The notes beneath the pieces are model-generated. The model was not told the DNA's origin and did no database searches. It saw only the letters and a program-made list of their open reading frames with translations. From contig NC_092579.1 in NCBI RefSeq assembly GCF_037975245.1, positions 27,701,666 through 27,765,665 on the forward strand: DNA of 64,000 nucleotides, given 5' to 3'. The position numbers and the translations under genes are program-made. The stretch comes from Apostichopus japonicus. Its lineage: Eukaryota > Echinodermata > Holothuroidea > Aspidochirotida > Stichopodidae. Shown piece by piece: positions 24,501 to 33,461 of the stretch (positions within the stretch are counted from its first letter, which is position 1; every line of letters begins with the position of its first letter).

Positions 24501-25090
24501 CTCATTACTCTATTAGTGGCCCACTATGAGACAAAATGGCTTGAACCGAGTCGGAAGAACCTACTGTAACTGAAATGAGGCAACTTGACAAGAGCCACGA
24601 TATTAACTGACGGTCTTTTCATTTTCACATTTAATCTTGTGGGTGGGTGGGTGTGTGGGGACTGTATTAATAACATATCCTAGGGTAGTTCTGTCACCTG
24701 AGTTAGGATATTTCCAGTGCTATGTCGGTATTTCAAACGAGGAAACCAAGCAGTTAGGGTGTTGGGGCTCTGAGCACCAGCTGGCTACAGTAAGGTGGCG
24801 TATCCATCCATCCATGCAACCACTGTTCAAGTGGTCTTTCATTTGGTCATACAAATCCAGACTAAGCTAAATTTCTAACTGCATAGCAACCAGACTTTAA
24901 GCCTGCGACAAGCATTCATCTTTCCCCGCAAAGGGTTAGTCTTGGTAAACTATCTGCATTGCTGGCCGATTATCGTTATTATTGTGTGACAGGAAATTTT
25001 TTATGACTTTCATTTTTTTTTACTTTACAGTATCAAACTAGCGAGCACAATGGAGTGGAAGAATTGGAAGAGCTTCAAATTCAAGAGTAG
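535..25090 (+). CDS. LLGL: Lethal(2) giant larvae homologue (LLGL), 5'-partial, 18 exons
   Basis: A WD40-repeat polarity protein of the basolateral Scribble module, phosphorylated by atypical PKC and able to bind syntaxins. Coding exons: 535-692, 1399-1471, 1943-2090, 2802-3017, 3729-3881, 4676-5065, 5902-6007, 6527-6643, 7006-7169, 7986-8091, 9250-9439, 9964-10061, 10874-10930, 14913-15033, 16446-16468, 20835-20893, 21725-21790 and 25031-25090 (TAG). They sum to 2,305 nt and stay in phase, giving about 767 residues. Family matches include IFSGAMPRASFGD, LLTGHEDGSVKFWD, EEEEEWPPFRK, AFGTSHGFAVFD, the basic serine linker, SEEQFKAF, TNLGDVSIFG and GFYLLSPSEL. Vertebrate LLGL1 has a similar length after IFSGG, so the 3' part appears complete. 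The 5' third is outside the window. Tomosyn is the nearest alternative, but the aPKC linker and the overall match favour Lgl. Confidence 0.96.
4676..5065 (+). CDS. LLGL: LLGL exon with the aPKC-phosphorylated linker
   Basis: The largest exon of the gene in this window (130 codons, phase 0 at both ends). It starts AFNCRIVGEVDGF, carries a WD40 blade with FGTSHGFAVFD, and ends in a strongly basic linker reading KKSLKKSLRASIRRLRKG (4973-5026). The three serines (codons at 4979, 4991 and 5003) match the conserved aPKC sites of Lgl proteins. In the family, their phosphorylation releases Lgl from the membrane through this same basic patch. All three serines and the flanking K/R are intact, so regulation by aPKC is expected to be retained (inference). 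Confidence 0.95.
7237..7694. repeat. 42-bp minisatellite, about 11 units
   Basis: Tandem 42-bp units built around CATGGACATAGCATATCAAA and GATAGTGTCAGTGGTATCAT, in the LLGL intron 7170-7985. Because 42 is divisible by 3 and the unit lacks stops in some frames, long repetitive open frames appear on both strands (7348-7701 and 7388-7810). These are not genes: they have no splice context and no non-repeat coding sequence. Confidence 0.95.
8120..8256. repeat. 73-bp direct duplication
   Basis: Two copies, 8120-8180 and 8193-8256, share CTAGAGGCATTGCGGAT and GGCAGGCACGCTGGTAG with few differences. They lie in the LLGL intron just after exon 7986-8091. Confidence 0.85.
8318..9030. repeat. 31-bp minisatellite, about 23 units, higher-order structure
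   Basis: Tandem 31-bp units with the core CCTTGTAGAGATGGACCAGG followed by GGATAGTTAAT. Variant units (GAGCTGGACC; CTTGAAGAGATGGACTAGG) recur in the same order near 8400-8470, 8750-8810 and 8815-8875, so blocks of units have been duplicated together. The array sits in the LLGL intron 8092-9249. A stray TAGTTAATCCTTTT pair near 9780-9820 may be a degenerate relic. Confidence 0.96.
10931..14912 (+). other. Large LLGL intron (4.0 kb)
   Basis: No exon with family similarity was found. The intron is AT-rich and ends in an unusually long pyrimidine-rich stretch (about 13,740-14,330 on the + strand) with runs of T and C. Open frames inside it are low-complexity Phe/Leu/Ser strings from that tract. 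Confidence 0.7.
15410..15690. repeat. G-rich purine tandem repeat
   Basis: Three to four diverged copies of a G-rich purine block, recognisable by GGGATGTTTGGGAGGGG near 15,481, 15,563 and 15,638 and by GGTGAGGGGACAGTGACAGG. It contains dense runs of three or more G on the + strand, so the LLGL transcript would carry G-quadruplex-capable sequence in this intron (15,034-16,445). Confidence 0.85.
16900..17990. repeat. Purine-rich, degenerate tandem-like region
   Basis: About 1.1 kb of A/G-rich sequence in which phrases such as GAAGTATGAACTAGGGAA, AAGAAGTCACA and ATATCATTAAGGGAA recur at irregular spacing of about 70-90 bp. It looks like an old, diverged tandem array in the LLGL intron 16,469-20,834. 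No coding potential was recognised. Confidence 0.45.
18511..18876 (+). mobile_element. TTAA-flanked MITE, copy 1 (366 bp)
   Basis: The element starts TTAAAGGCATGGAGACTCGC and ends GCGAGTCTTCACACCCTTTAA, so the two ends are imperfect inverted repeats of about 20 bp, each closed by a TTAA. A second copy lies inverted at 37,373-37,725, with long near-identical blocks such as CTTGCAAGTGAAGTTTTCT and CATTCGAAACTAGGTCAGAT. Short length, terminal inverted repeats and TTAA at both edges fit a non-autonomous piggyBac-type DNA element. It has no coding capacity. Confidence 0.85.
19301..19575. repeat. 20-bp AT-rich minisatellite
   Basis: About 13 units of the type ACATAGTTATAATACAACAT, interspersed with a longer variant ACATAGTTTTATAATACAAA. 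The alternation of short and long units repeats, which indicates block duplication. It lies in the LLGL intron 16,469-20,834. Confidence 0.93.
19847..20096. mobile_element. TTAA-flanked MITE, second family (250 bp)
   Basis: The left end reads TTAAAGGTATGCTGTATTGG and the reverse complement of the right end reads TTAAAGGTAGTCAGTATAGA. Both continue into CCCCAAAT, giving imperfect terminal inverted repeats of about 28 bp with TTAA at both edges. Related ends occur at 46,683-46,856. It is non-coding and sits in an LLGL intron. Confidence 0.75.
20283..20311. repeat. Perfect 14-bp inverted repeat (1-nt centre)
   Basis: TGACCTTGTATGGT is followed after one A by its exact reverse complement. The outer ends form an everted pair of AGGTCA words, the nuclear-receptor half-site. 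It lies in an LLGL intron and could equally be a chance hairpin or a small transposon footprint. Confidence 0.8.
20835..25090 (+). CDS. LLGL: LLGL C-terminal tail exons
   Basis: Three short phase-compatible exons (20835-20893, 21725-21790, 25031-25090), preceded by a 23-nt exon at 16446-16468, encode the end of the protein. The tail contains TERTTMQKTRHTE, VIETLETYVVSSSD and ends EELEELQIQE before TAG at 25088. Vertebrate LLGL proteins end soon after the TVEDVKDF-like segment, which here is ITVDEVREFE in exon 14913-15033. This acidic, Thr/Ser/Glu-rich tail is therefore not one I recognise. Small exons separated by large introns make alternative splicing plausible. The acceptors (TCGTAG, CTTCAG, TTACAG) and the donors after 20893 and 21790 are reasonable, but the exon set needs transcripts. 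Confidence 0.75.
21791..25030 (+). other. Last LLGL intron (3.2 kb)
   Basis: No further exon was identified. It contains G-rich runs (about 22,970-23,005 and 24,088-24,125) and a small 20-bp tandem repeat at 24,322-24,441 (listed separately). Confidence 0.65.
24322..24441. repeat. 20-bp tandem repeat, 5-6 units
   Basis: Units of ATTTTACAGGGTAGTTGTGT with small indels. Each contains a TTTACAG|GGTAG word that resembles a splice acceptor followed by a donor, repeated every 20 bp within the last LLGL intron. Confidence 0.85.
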
Positions 25091-25572
25091 AAGATAGCAG
25101 TGTCTGACCAGTTACAGAGGACGAGAATCGGCTACTTTTTCTGATAGCTAAATTGTTGCTATGGTTACAGTAACCCGGTTGGATAAGGAAGCCATGTAGG
25201 GGGGTGACTGGGAACCAAAATTCATCTTATTTTACACCTTTTTTGTTGTTTTCTTTTGTTTAAATATCCAGTGAAGGGAAAGCATTTTTGTTTTGTTTCT
25301 TCTCAATGGTATGGTAGCTTGTAGGGGGCTTATTTTCCTGGCTGGTTGTGTGGTAAACTTTCTCATACAGAAGTAACTTGCAAAAAAAAAAGAAGCTTTC
25401 TGGCAACAATTTTGTGCCTCTCTCAAACTTTGTGCAGATTCAGCTAGTTTCTATATTTTTCCTTTTGGTTTTCTAGTTTATAGTTGTGTACAGCTGTTTT
25501 TTTTTTCTTTTTTCTTAAGATGTGTCATAATAAGTGCCATAATCTGTATCATGATGGCGGGGAAAAAAAGAA

Positions 25573-25732
25573 TAAAAAAAAACAAAGATCGGAAAAGTAG
25601 AAAAATTGGGTGAAAAAAAATATATTAATAGGGGTCCAAATTTTTTTTATTCTTAAATGATTGGTATTGTAATTTGATGACACAAAAATAGAATTAGATT
25701 ATGGGTTGTACAAATTAATAATTGAAAATAAA
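25573..25732 (+). terminator. Candidate LLGL polyadenylation signals
   Basis: After the stop codon at 25,088-25,090 the sequence becomes AT-rich. An AATAAA-type hexamer occurs in the poly-A-rich stretch near 25,570 and a cleaner AATAAA at 25,727-25,732, giving a 3' UTR of roughly 500-650 nt if used. Inference from motif and position only. Confidence 0.5.
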
Positions 25733-27837
25733 CATAGCATTGCATATCATGTAATTAGAAGAATTTGTTTTTTTAAAAGAAAATAATTTGGTTTCGTTTC
25801 TTTATTAGTTATTTACTGTACGTGTGCAACTGTTGTGTTCCTTTGTTGGGTTAGGTTTATATCCCTGTGTTCCTCTGTTTGGTTTATGAGAGACCCTTGT
25901 GCCCCTTGTCAGAGGTATGCCGACAATTTCACCTTTGGGGAGACGTATGTGTCCACTTTTATAAGCACTGACGTTTGAACTATTTTACGGAATTCAGTAG
26001 ATATTGGTAATTAATAAATGTAGGGATATTTGAGGGTTTTCAAATATACAGTCCATATTGACTATCATATTGGCAAATATTGAAATAAGTGAGGGTTTCA
26101 TACAAAGTCAATGAGTGGCAGTATTGTACTATATACTCTACGATATTGTGCCCGTTTAGATTCATTACAAGATCTGGTGACCAGTTGAATTTGGGGGTTT
26201 GGAAATTTCATCTTGGTGAACTGAGCTACTGGGGATAAATTTTTCCAAAATGGTATTCATTAACTTGTATTCATATCTACAAATATCCTTTATCTCTAAG
26301 GTATTCAAAGTTGTGCAATGAGTACAAGTTTGCCCTAGTTTTTGTGAACAAACGATGTTTTGTGCAAGATCTATCACTGTCAAATTTGCTAATGAATATT
26401 TTAATTTAAGGATATACCCTGATTTTTCTTTTTTTTTTTTCTTCTTCTTATTACTTAAAAAATCCTTTGTTTTTGTGTTTTCCTTCCTGTATTCAGTAAA
26501 AGTATCTTAATTTCAAATGTATTCAAATTTTTTGTTGTGGCCTAGTATGGCACTCAAAAACATCCGCCATATCTTGAGGAGGGACATCTAGTTGCGGTCG
26601 TCTCGGTACAATAGTATCAGTACATTGTAAGGAAGTACTACTAACCACAATCCTTGAATCTTGTTATCTTGGGCGCATCAGGCCATTTTTTGTACCCAAA
26701 ATTTCCTTGAATTTCTGCACCAAAGAATGCTTATACTTCCTTCCTTCCTCCAACCTCCCTCACTTTACCCTGGGCTAATAACAAGTTGTGTGGTTTCCTG
26801 AGGGAATTCCCCTACTCAGTAAGGGAAATTCCCTTTACGAAGAGGATGCGATACGACTGAAATGTATTACAACCATTTGTTTCCTTTTTATCTGTGCCTT
26901 CTTAAAAAAAAAACATAAAAAAACCCAGACAATATGATATGGTGTTAGTCATATGCATATTTTTTAGTTGCTCAAGTGTTTAAATGTGGCTCTAGGAATT
27001 ATAATAATACCTCTGTGCAGTCCATCTATGTATGGAGCAGGCGCTCAACAGATCGTGTAGTGTAACATCACTTATAGTTTGGTTTGACATGATTAATTTT
27101 AGTCATTCCTTTTCGACGACAGCGTAAACCGGAAGCCTGAAATCTGTGAGATAAGAGTCACCCATTTTCCGATGTTTGCAACTATCCGACCAATTCCAAA
27201 AAAAAAGAAGAAAAACACCAACCAGCATGTTTATGTGAAGCTCATGAATATGCATAAATCTACTCAACGACTTTCATAAAGTGTTTTTATATTGTATGGC
27301 AAGTTTGACAAGTGGTCCAAGAAAAGAGAAAAAAGTCCCTTCAACCTGCCAAGCATGGCATTGTTCTCAATGGGAGACAGTATTTTATGTTGGCAAAAGT
27401 GTCTGATTACACTCTTGTGGAATGAACATTTTAATGCTCTGCCTCACAGATTTCAGGCTAGGAAGATCTGCTATGAAAACATCACAATGCTTTTTTGTTT
27501 TTCTTTGGTAGTGGATGTTTTAATAGTTATTATTCCATGCCTGGAGAGTGTGAGACTAATTGTTAATTAACCATTACCCTGCTATAACAGGTTGTATTTC
27601 TGGTTGGGAAATTTGACAAAGTTGTGGCAAGGTGGGAAAAAAATCTCAGCATAGGTATTTGCTCATTTTAATCATGATTATTCACATCTTTTCTATCCAT
27701 TCAAATAAATGTCTCCTAGAGCAGAATAAATCTTTAGCCTTTAGTACAGTTCTATTTTTCTTTTGTTTTCTGTTTTTATTTACAACCAATCACAGAGGGC
27801 TCGGAAGAAACCTGCTTTCCCCAACCCCCCTCCCAGG

Positions 27838-28051
27838 GCATGACTTGAAGATAACATGCAAAACAACAAAACATTGTTAATACTTTCAGCTCTTTTGGGA
27901 GAGCAATGCAACACTGTGTGCAACAAAGACCAATGCCCCCCCCCCTCCCAGAGCTGACTACAAGATGACAGGCAAAAACAAACAAAACATTGTTAATACT
28001 TTCAGCTCTTTTGGGAGGTCAATGCATGACTGTGTACAGCAAAGACCACAT
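27838..28051. repeat. Two-copy tandem duplication, ~115 bp
   Basis: The copies at about 27,838-27,942 and 27,953-28,051 share ACATTGTTAATACTTTCAGC and TCTTTTGGGAG, followed by CAATGCA and ACTGTGTRCARCAAAGACCA. A C-rich run separates them. Confidence 0.85.
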
Positions 28052-28063
28052 AGTTAACAGTTT

Positions 28064-28767
28064 GATTTAGAAAAGAAAATAGATATGTTTCGTTTAATGC
28101 TTTGTATGATTAATAGTCAAACATTTGTTGAAATAAAATTAGGTCATATATTGATACATTTGACAGAAATAAGGTAAACATTTTAATAAGGAAAGAAAGT
28201 TCTTTACATTTAGTACATGCTGGTCATAAATTTGTTAAACTGTTATTAATCTCTGTTAATCATTAATCTTTTTGGATATTTTAGCAATCAACAAAATGAT
28301 TTAGAAAAGAGATAAAATAAGTTTCATTTAATTGCTTGGTATGATTAATAATTAAACACTTGTTGAAATAAAATAAGGTTATATTTTGATACATTTGACA
28401 GAAATAAGGTAAACATTTGATAACGAAAGAAAGTTCTTTACATGTTGTCATGCGCTGGTCATAAGTTTGTTAAACTGTAATTAATCTCCATTAATCAATC
28501 CCTTTGGATATTTAGCAATCAACAAAATGATTTAGAAAAGAGAATAGATAAGTTTCATGTAATGCTTGGTATGATTATTAATCAAACATTTGTTGAAATA
28601 AAATAAGGTCATATTTTGATACATTTGACAGAAATAAGGTAAACATTTTGATAAGGAAAGTAAGTTTATTACATTTAGTACATGTTGTCATGCGCTTGTC
28701 TTAAATTTGTTAAACTGTTATTAATCTCCATTAATCATTAATCCCTTTGGATATTTAAGCAATCAAC
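28064..28767. repeat. Three tandem copies of a ~233-bp unit
   Basis: The copies start at 28,064, 28,298 and 28,529, each with GATTTAGAAAAGA, and contain ACATTTGACAGAAATAAGGT, a CATGCGCTGGTCATAA variant and CCTTTGGATATTTAGCAATC. The unit is AT-rich and non-coding, and the copies differ by small indels, as expected for a satellite seed. Confidence 0.93.
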
Positions 28768-29931
28768 TCAGTGCTAATGTTCTTCAACACAGCCCCACTT
28801 AAGAAAGTTCATATATTCCACCTCCTAAATAATTGCACTTTAGGCAGTTGCATAAACCTAGTTACTTAAACTTCAGTGCACATCTTCCCTAATAAGATAT
28901 CATTTATATGCAAGTGATGTACAATACTATATAAACAAATATATACAGCATTAATTTTTAATGTAAACAGTGACTTAGAGTTACAATATTAGAAAAAAAA
29001 TAATTTCCCTAACATTGTCATTTCTGTGCAACAGACATCTCATTCTTGTTGTCTGCAGTTCCCTCTTATTACAGTAAATGGTGCTAGAAAGACCATTATG
29101 GAAACTATATATGGTTAAATGTCTCAAACTTAATATCCTCTCCATAAACTAGCAAACTTCAGGTTGTTCCAGGTTTGCCATAATAATTACATTGCTTCAG
29201 TTGACTGGTGCACCAATCACCAGCAATAACACCTCACACAGGAGTGGGCAAACACCAATGCATGCAGCAACACAAGATAAAGCATTATTCACTAAGTGTC
29301 CTTCCTTTTCTTTTTGCCTAAATTACTTAATTAATGAATTTCACAATACCTTACTACCTTACTTAAAAATATAACTTGTATACATCTAGGTGAGCAACAA
29401 GAAAAGTAAAATAGATAATCATGGGGGTTTAGTGATTCTTTTCTGTATCTTATAGGCAAGAATTGAATATAAACTGAGCACATATGTCACTGGTACCATG
29501 CTTGTACTTGTAGCAAGACAGTAAATATAAAATTATCCCAAAATTTGTTTTGATGTTATCAAGTATGCAAGGTTTTCAGACTTTGAAGTATGAAGTAGAT
29601 CCAAGCTTCCCTTTTGAAGGCACTGAGTTCAGGGTTTCAGACTTTTTACCTCTGGTGACCTCAGATGGCCTTTAACATGAGGAATTTTGTAAACCCACAT
29701 ATTACAAACAAACACAACTTATTAATTCTATAAGCTGCTTCAATGTTGCTGAAATACAAAATCCTGCATGTGTAAGGTGCAACTATAATAACTTTCCCAA
29801 TACATTCTAATGGGCAAATATTTCTCTACAGTTATTGTGGTACAGTGATTTGTAGAGCACTAACAGAAACAAAATGAGATAAACTAATTGTCTAAAGTTC
29901 ACACTCCAGACAGAGCATCTTGACTTTGTGT

Positions 29932-30620
29932 TTTTTGCTGATTCCATTTTGAGTTCTGAAGTTCAAATATTAGAAACGAGCAATAAACCTCAACAGTTCT
30001 AGTGGCGCAGTTGGTTGTGCTCTGGAGTGGAGAGAGACAGACAATCTCCATGTCCCCAGTTCGATTCCCAGCCAGAGCCATTTTTTATTTTCTGCTCTTT
30101 TCCTGATTCCATTTTGAGTTCTGAAGTTTAAATATTAGAAACGAGCATTAATTCTCAACAGTTCTAGTGGCGCAGTTGGTAGTGCTCTGGACTGGAGAGA
30201 GACAGACAATCTCCATGTCTCCGGTTCGATTCCCAGCCAGAGCATTTTTATTTTCTGCTCTTTTCCTGATTCCATTCTGGACTCTGAAGTTTAAATATTA
30301 GAAACGAGCATTATTTCTCAACAGATCTAGTGGCGCAGTTGGTAGTGCTCTGGACTGGAGAGAGACAGACAAACTCCATGTCTCCGGTTCGATTCCCAGC
30401 CAGAGCATTTTTATTTTCTGCTCTTTTCCTGATTCCATTCTGGACTCTGAAGTTTAAATATTAGAAACGAGCATTAATTCTCAACAGTTCTAGTGGCGCA
30501 GTTGGTAGTGCTCTGGACTGGAGAGAGACAGACAAACTCCATGTCTCCGGTTCGATCCCCAGCCAGAGCATCATGTCTGCGGTTCATGTCCAGACAGAGC
30601 CTTTTACTTTTCTACCCTCC
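29932..30620 (+). repeat. Tandem array of tRNA-like units (4 copies plus a relic)
   Basis: Four 83-nt tRNA-like cores at 29,996-30,078, 30,161-30,243, 30,324-30,406 and 30,487-30,569 lie in head-to-tail units of 163-165 bp. Each core has an A box TGGCGCAGTTGG and a B box GGTTCGATTCC (AGTTCGATTCC in the first copy). A GCGC/GTGC D-arm, a CTCT/AGAG stem and a possible variable arm GAGACA/TGTCTC are visible. The end-to-end pairing (GTTCTAG with CCAGAGC) is imperfect and the T-stem pairs poorly, so functional tRNA genes are unlikely. A degenerate fifth partial unit follows to about 30,620. The best reading is a tandemly amplified tRNA-derived SINE or tRNA pseudogene unit with an intact pol III internal promoter. 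Confidence 0.8.
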
Positions 30621-30789
30621 GGAGGGAGTGGAAGTATAAATATAAGAAACGAATTTTCTCCAGAGGGAACCGAAATGGTGTAATTGGTTATTCCATCGTT
30701 CAGTAAGCGATTGGTTTGGATTGCATCGGTTCAAGACCCAGGTGAGTATTCGCAAAAGAAGAACTGACAGGTAGTTCTGACAAGCGGAT

Positions 30790-31020
30790 AAGGTGAATCC
30801 CGAAGGCGGGCGGTCCCCCTCCTCCTGACAGGTGGATAAGGTGAGCACCGAGGGTGAGAGGTGAGAAGGTGAGAGGGGGTGAAGGTGTGGACAAGGTGAG
30901 GTCGCCGCCCCCCTCCCCCTGACAAGGTTCAACGCGGACAAGTGGAGTTCGCCGCCACCCCTCCCCCTGACAAGGTTCAACGCGGACAAGGTGAGTCCGC
31001 CGCCACCCCTCTACCTGACT
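30790..31020. repeat. GC-rich tandem repeat
   Basis: Diverged units of roughly 40-50 bp share GACAAGGTGAG, TCGCCGCC, ACCCCTCCCCCTGAC and AAGGTTCAACGCGGACAAG. It is far more GC-rich than its surroundings. The overlapping minus-strand open frames here (30612-31029) are products of the repeat. Confidence 0.85.
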
Positions 31021-31126
31021 AGCTTCCAATGTGGGAGTAGGATCAGGGGAGAAAATGTTTTGAAAAAACTCCTAAGTCCAAACATCTGGATCTTTAAGTA
31101 TACGAAAAGCTTGCAAAATCAGAATC

Positions 31127-31197
31127 CCACCTAATGGTCAAGTGGTAAAGATTTTTTTTTGGCAACACAGGGTCCCAGGTTCAATCCCAACTGCTGC
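31127..31197 (+). mobile_element. tRNA-derived SINE fragment
   Basis: A-box-like TGGTCAAGTGGTAAAG and B box GGTTCAATCCC lie about 40 bp apart in a tRNA-like layout, interrupted by a poly-T run. No body or tail was defined. Probably a degenerate tRNA-derived element. Confidence 0.5.
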
Positions 31198-31589
31198 TTT
31201 CTTTTACCCAGCCAATAAAGGGGGGAAAAAAGACAAAATAAAAATACACAAAAACAGCTAGTAGTTTTTCACATCTTGTTACAAAGGGAAAATAAAAAGA
31301 GAAAATAAAAAGGGAAAATAAAAAGGGAAAATAAAAGGGGACATGAAAGGGGGAAAAGGAAGGGGTGGGGAGGGGGAAGAAAAATTAGATTAGAAAAGAC
31401 AACTAAATATTTAAGTGCCACAAACCAGTGTACAACAATTCCTTACCAAATATCAAATGAGAACAATTTATGGAAACAAGGCACTTGTACTTCAATCAAC
31501 TTTCTAGTGATAAACAACGAGGAACTTTGAAAATTGATGAGAGAAATACTCTACACTGCTAAACCTTTGACTACTCCAGGAAGTTGGAA

Positions 31590-31980
31590 CACAGTAAATG
31601 GTGTCTGTGATGTCATCTGGGCAAATGCTCTTCAAAATCTTAACCTAGGCTATAATAATCTTCTTAATTTATTCCTTGAAACCTGATGATTTTGGAATGT
31701 TTGCTTAGCTTAAACTGTCTCTGTACATTAAATTTCATCAAAATGTATCTTTTTGGCAGAAGTTTTCTTTCCTCTGTAGATAAATGATTGACAAAATATA
31801 TATATATATCCAAGAAAAAAAAATAAGACTTCAGCTGAAGTGCCCCGATGACATCATCGAATCTGCTGTTGCCAGATGCCTTCACAAAATATCAAAAAAT
31901 TGCCAAAAATTCATATTTTCACGAATACAAAACGTCACGAGGATGTGGTATTCATTCAGCAAATTTGCTTAGCAATCAAC
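31590..31980. repeat. Diverged dispersed repeat, copy A
   Basis: It resembles 33,670-34,060 in the same order: a CCTCTGTRGATA block, then a GCTGTTG...AGATGC block, then TTCACA, AATATCA and CGAGGATGTGGT. Similarity looks like about 70% by eye. The family is unknown. Confidence 0.6.
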
Positions 31981-32039
31981 TATTAGCCACCAGAGAAAAA
32001 AAAATGAGGTGGATTAACATACCAAGTAAGAAGTTTTTC

Positions 32040-32900
32040 CAACTTTGACTTTGGAGGTTTTTAGACTATTGACCTCTGTCAACCTCAACTAACCTTTGAT
32101 CTCCTTAGATCTACAAACCAAATACACTATTTCAGCTATACTTTGGGAGTTATTGTGTTTACAAAGCTTTCAGACTTTGATTTATTGTCAACCAACAAAT
32201 GACTTTTGACCACCACTGAAAACAACAGTTTTTACACCCATACCAAGTATGACATTCATCCAAGTTTTACTTGCTATTATTACATTGCTTGAAAGGTTAC
32301 AAGCTTTGCCCTATGTTGACCTCAAATAACTCTTGGCATCCATAACTTTCCTTTCCATAGGGTTCTTGTAATTACCAATAGGAATCCACATACTATGTTC
32401 GATATTAATCAAAAGCTTCACTTCTTGAGTTATCACGTTTACAAGGTTTGACCTTTGTTGACCTCAAATTATCCTGTTTACAAACTTTTCATGCTTGACC
32501 AAATGACCTTTGACCTCCACCCCTTTAAATATGTTTTGTTCTAACAAAAGGGGAATCTACATACCAAGTTTGAAATTAATCCCAGCATCATCACTTGATG
32601 AGTGATCATGTTTACAAGCTTTGACCTATATTGACATTATATGATCTTTGACCCCCACCAATTTCAAAAGGGTGCTTGTACTCAATAAAATTGATCCACG
32701 CACTAAGTAAAAACTTAATCCAAGCTTCGCTTTTTTTGCGTTATCGTGTTTACAACGTTTTCATGCTTTGATCAATTCTAACCTCACCACTTCTTGAATT
32801 TTCATGTTTACAAGGTTTCAAGACTGTGACCTCAAATGACCATTGACCTATATAAATGTCAATAGGCTTCTTGTTCTCAATACCATCCCATGACTTACTT
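32040..32900. repeat. Degenerate TGACCT-rich stretch
   Basis: A phrase of the type CATGTTTACAAGGTTTGACC, TTGACCTCAAATGACC and TTTGACCTCCAC recurs roughly every 80-110 bp over about 850 bp, with much divergence. It looks like an old tandem array. A by-product is a dense series of TGACCT/AGGTCA words. Confidence 0.7.
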
Positions 32901-33333
32901 TCTCAGCTACCTGGTTTAGAAGCCAAGGCATTTGTCACACAACACACGCCATCACAATCAACATTGCATAGATTCCATTGGCCTCTAGGCAAGGAAATCG
33001 AAAGGAAGAAAAGGTGAAAAATTGGATGTATTTTATGTATCTCCTGCTATAAATTTCTGGATACACCACTATGATTGAACCTCACAGCCAAACTACTAAC
33101 AGGACCTCTTCCTCGGTCAGGTAGGGTTGGCTTCAAACAAAACGTTAACGCATTTTGTGTGATGACATCAGCTTTATAGTCTCTGAACTACTATCAAATG
33201 ATTGATTCACCGATGGAAGTGAATAATCCTCCGTTTTGCCGGTTGGGCATCGGGAAGGGGGTGACCCTCACCCTCCTGGTCGGTCGCGGTGTTGCATTTT
33301 TTGTATCATCGACAAGGCAAGACTTCTTCACTC

Positions 33334-33461
33334 CTACTCCATGAACTCTGACGAAAACACGACCGCCGTGGCATCCATTGTTCGAAGGTTGAGAAGGACT
33401 CCTGCCTGCGTCTGCGAGAAACGGGGAATTGTCAGCAGGAGACACTTTTGACCGGACTCAT
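33334..33461 (-). CDS. POLD2: POLD2 terminal coding exon
   Basis: This exon is easy to miss because the overlapping long frames on both strands (33194-33445) are in other frames. Read from 33461 with phase 1 it gives [19 protein letters not shown] and then [17 protein letters not shown], ending FME before TAG at 33,336-33,334. This matches the last segment of POLD2 (a VPxFxxTQT...LVNLR pattern in vertebrates). The acceptor is TTCTTCAG. The C-terminus is shorter than the acidic/Gly tail of mammals. Confidence 0.93.

Larger units (their letters stand above)
25740..33333. other. Convergent intergenic spacer LLGL / POLD2
   Basis: LLGL (+) and POLD2 (-) end towards each other across about 8 kb. 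I recognise no gene here; the open frames, for example 27292-27570, show no family features. The spacer holds tandem duplications, a tRNA-like array, GC-rich repeats and a degenerate TGACCT-rich stretch, each listed separately. The 3' UTR of POLD2 should occupy its right edge. Confidence 0.7.

Noticed and set aside
27292-27570. 92-aa + strand frame in the LLGL/POLD2 spacer
   Set aside because: No family features, no neighbouring exons, and no conserved motif that I can recognise.
29996-30569. Functional tRNA genes
   Set aside because: A and B boxes are good, but the T-stem pairs poorly, the acceptor stem is imperfect and the anticodon cannot be fixed; reported as a tRNA-like repeat instead.
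30612-31029. Overlapping minus-strand frames of 125, 109 and 64 aa
   Set aside because: Three overlapping frames across a GC-rich tandem repeat; no gene-like features.
33194-33451. Overlapping 83-aa (-) and 71-aa (+) frames
   Set aside because: Both are in the wrong frame; the real coding content is the POLD2 terminal exon 33461-33334.
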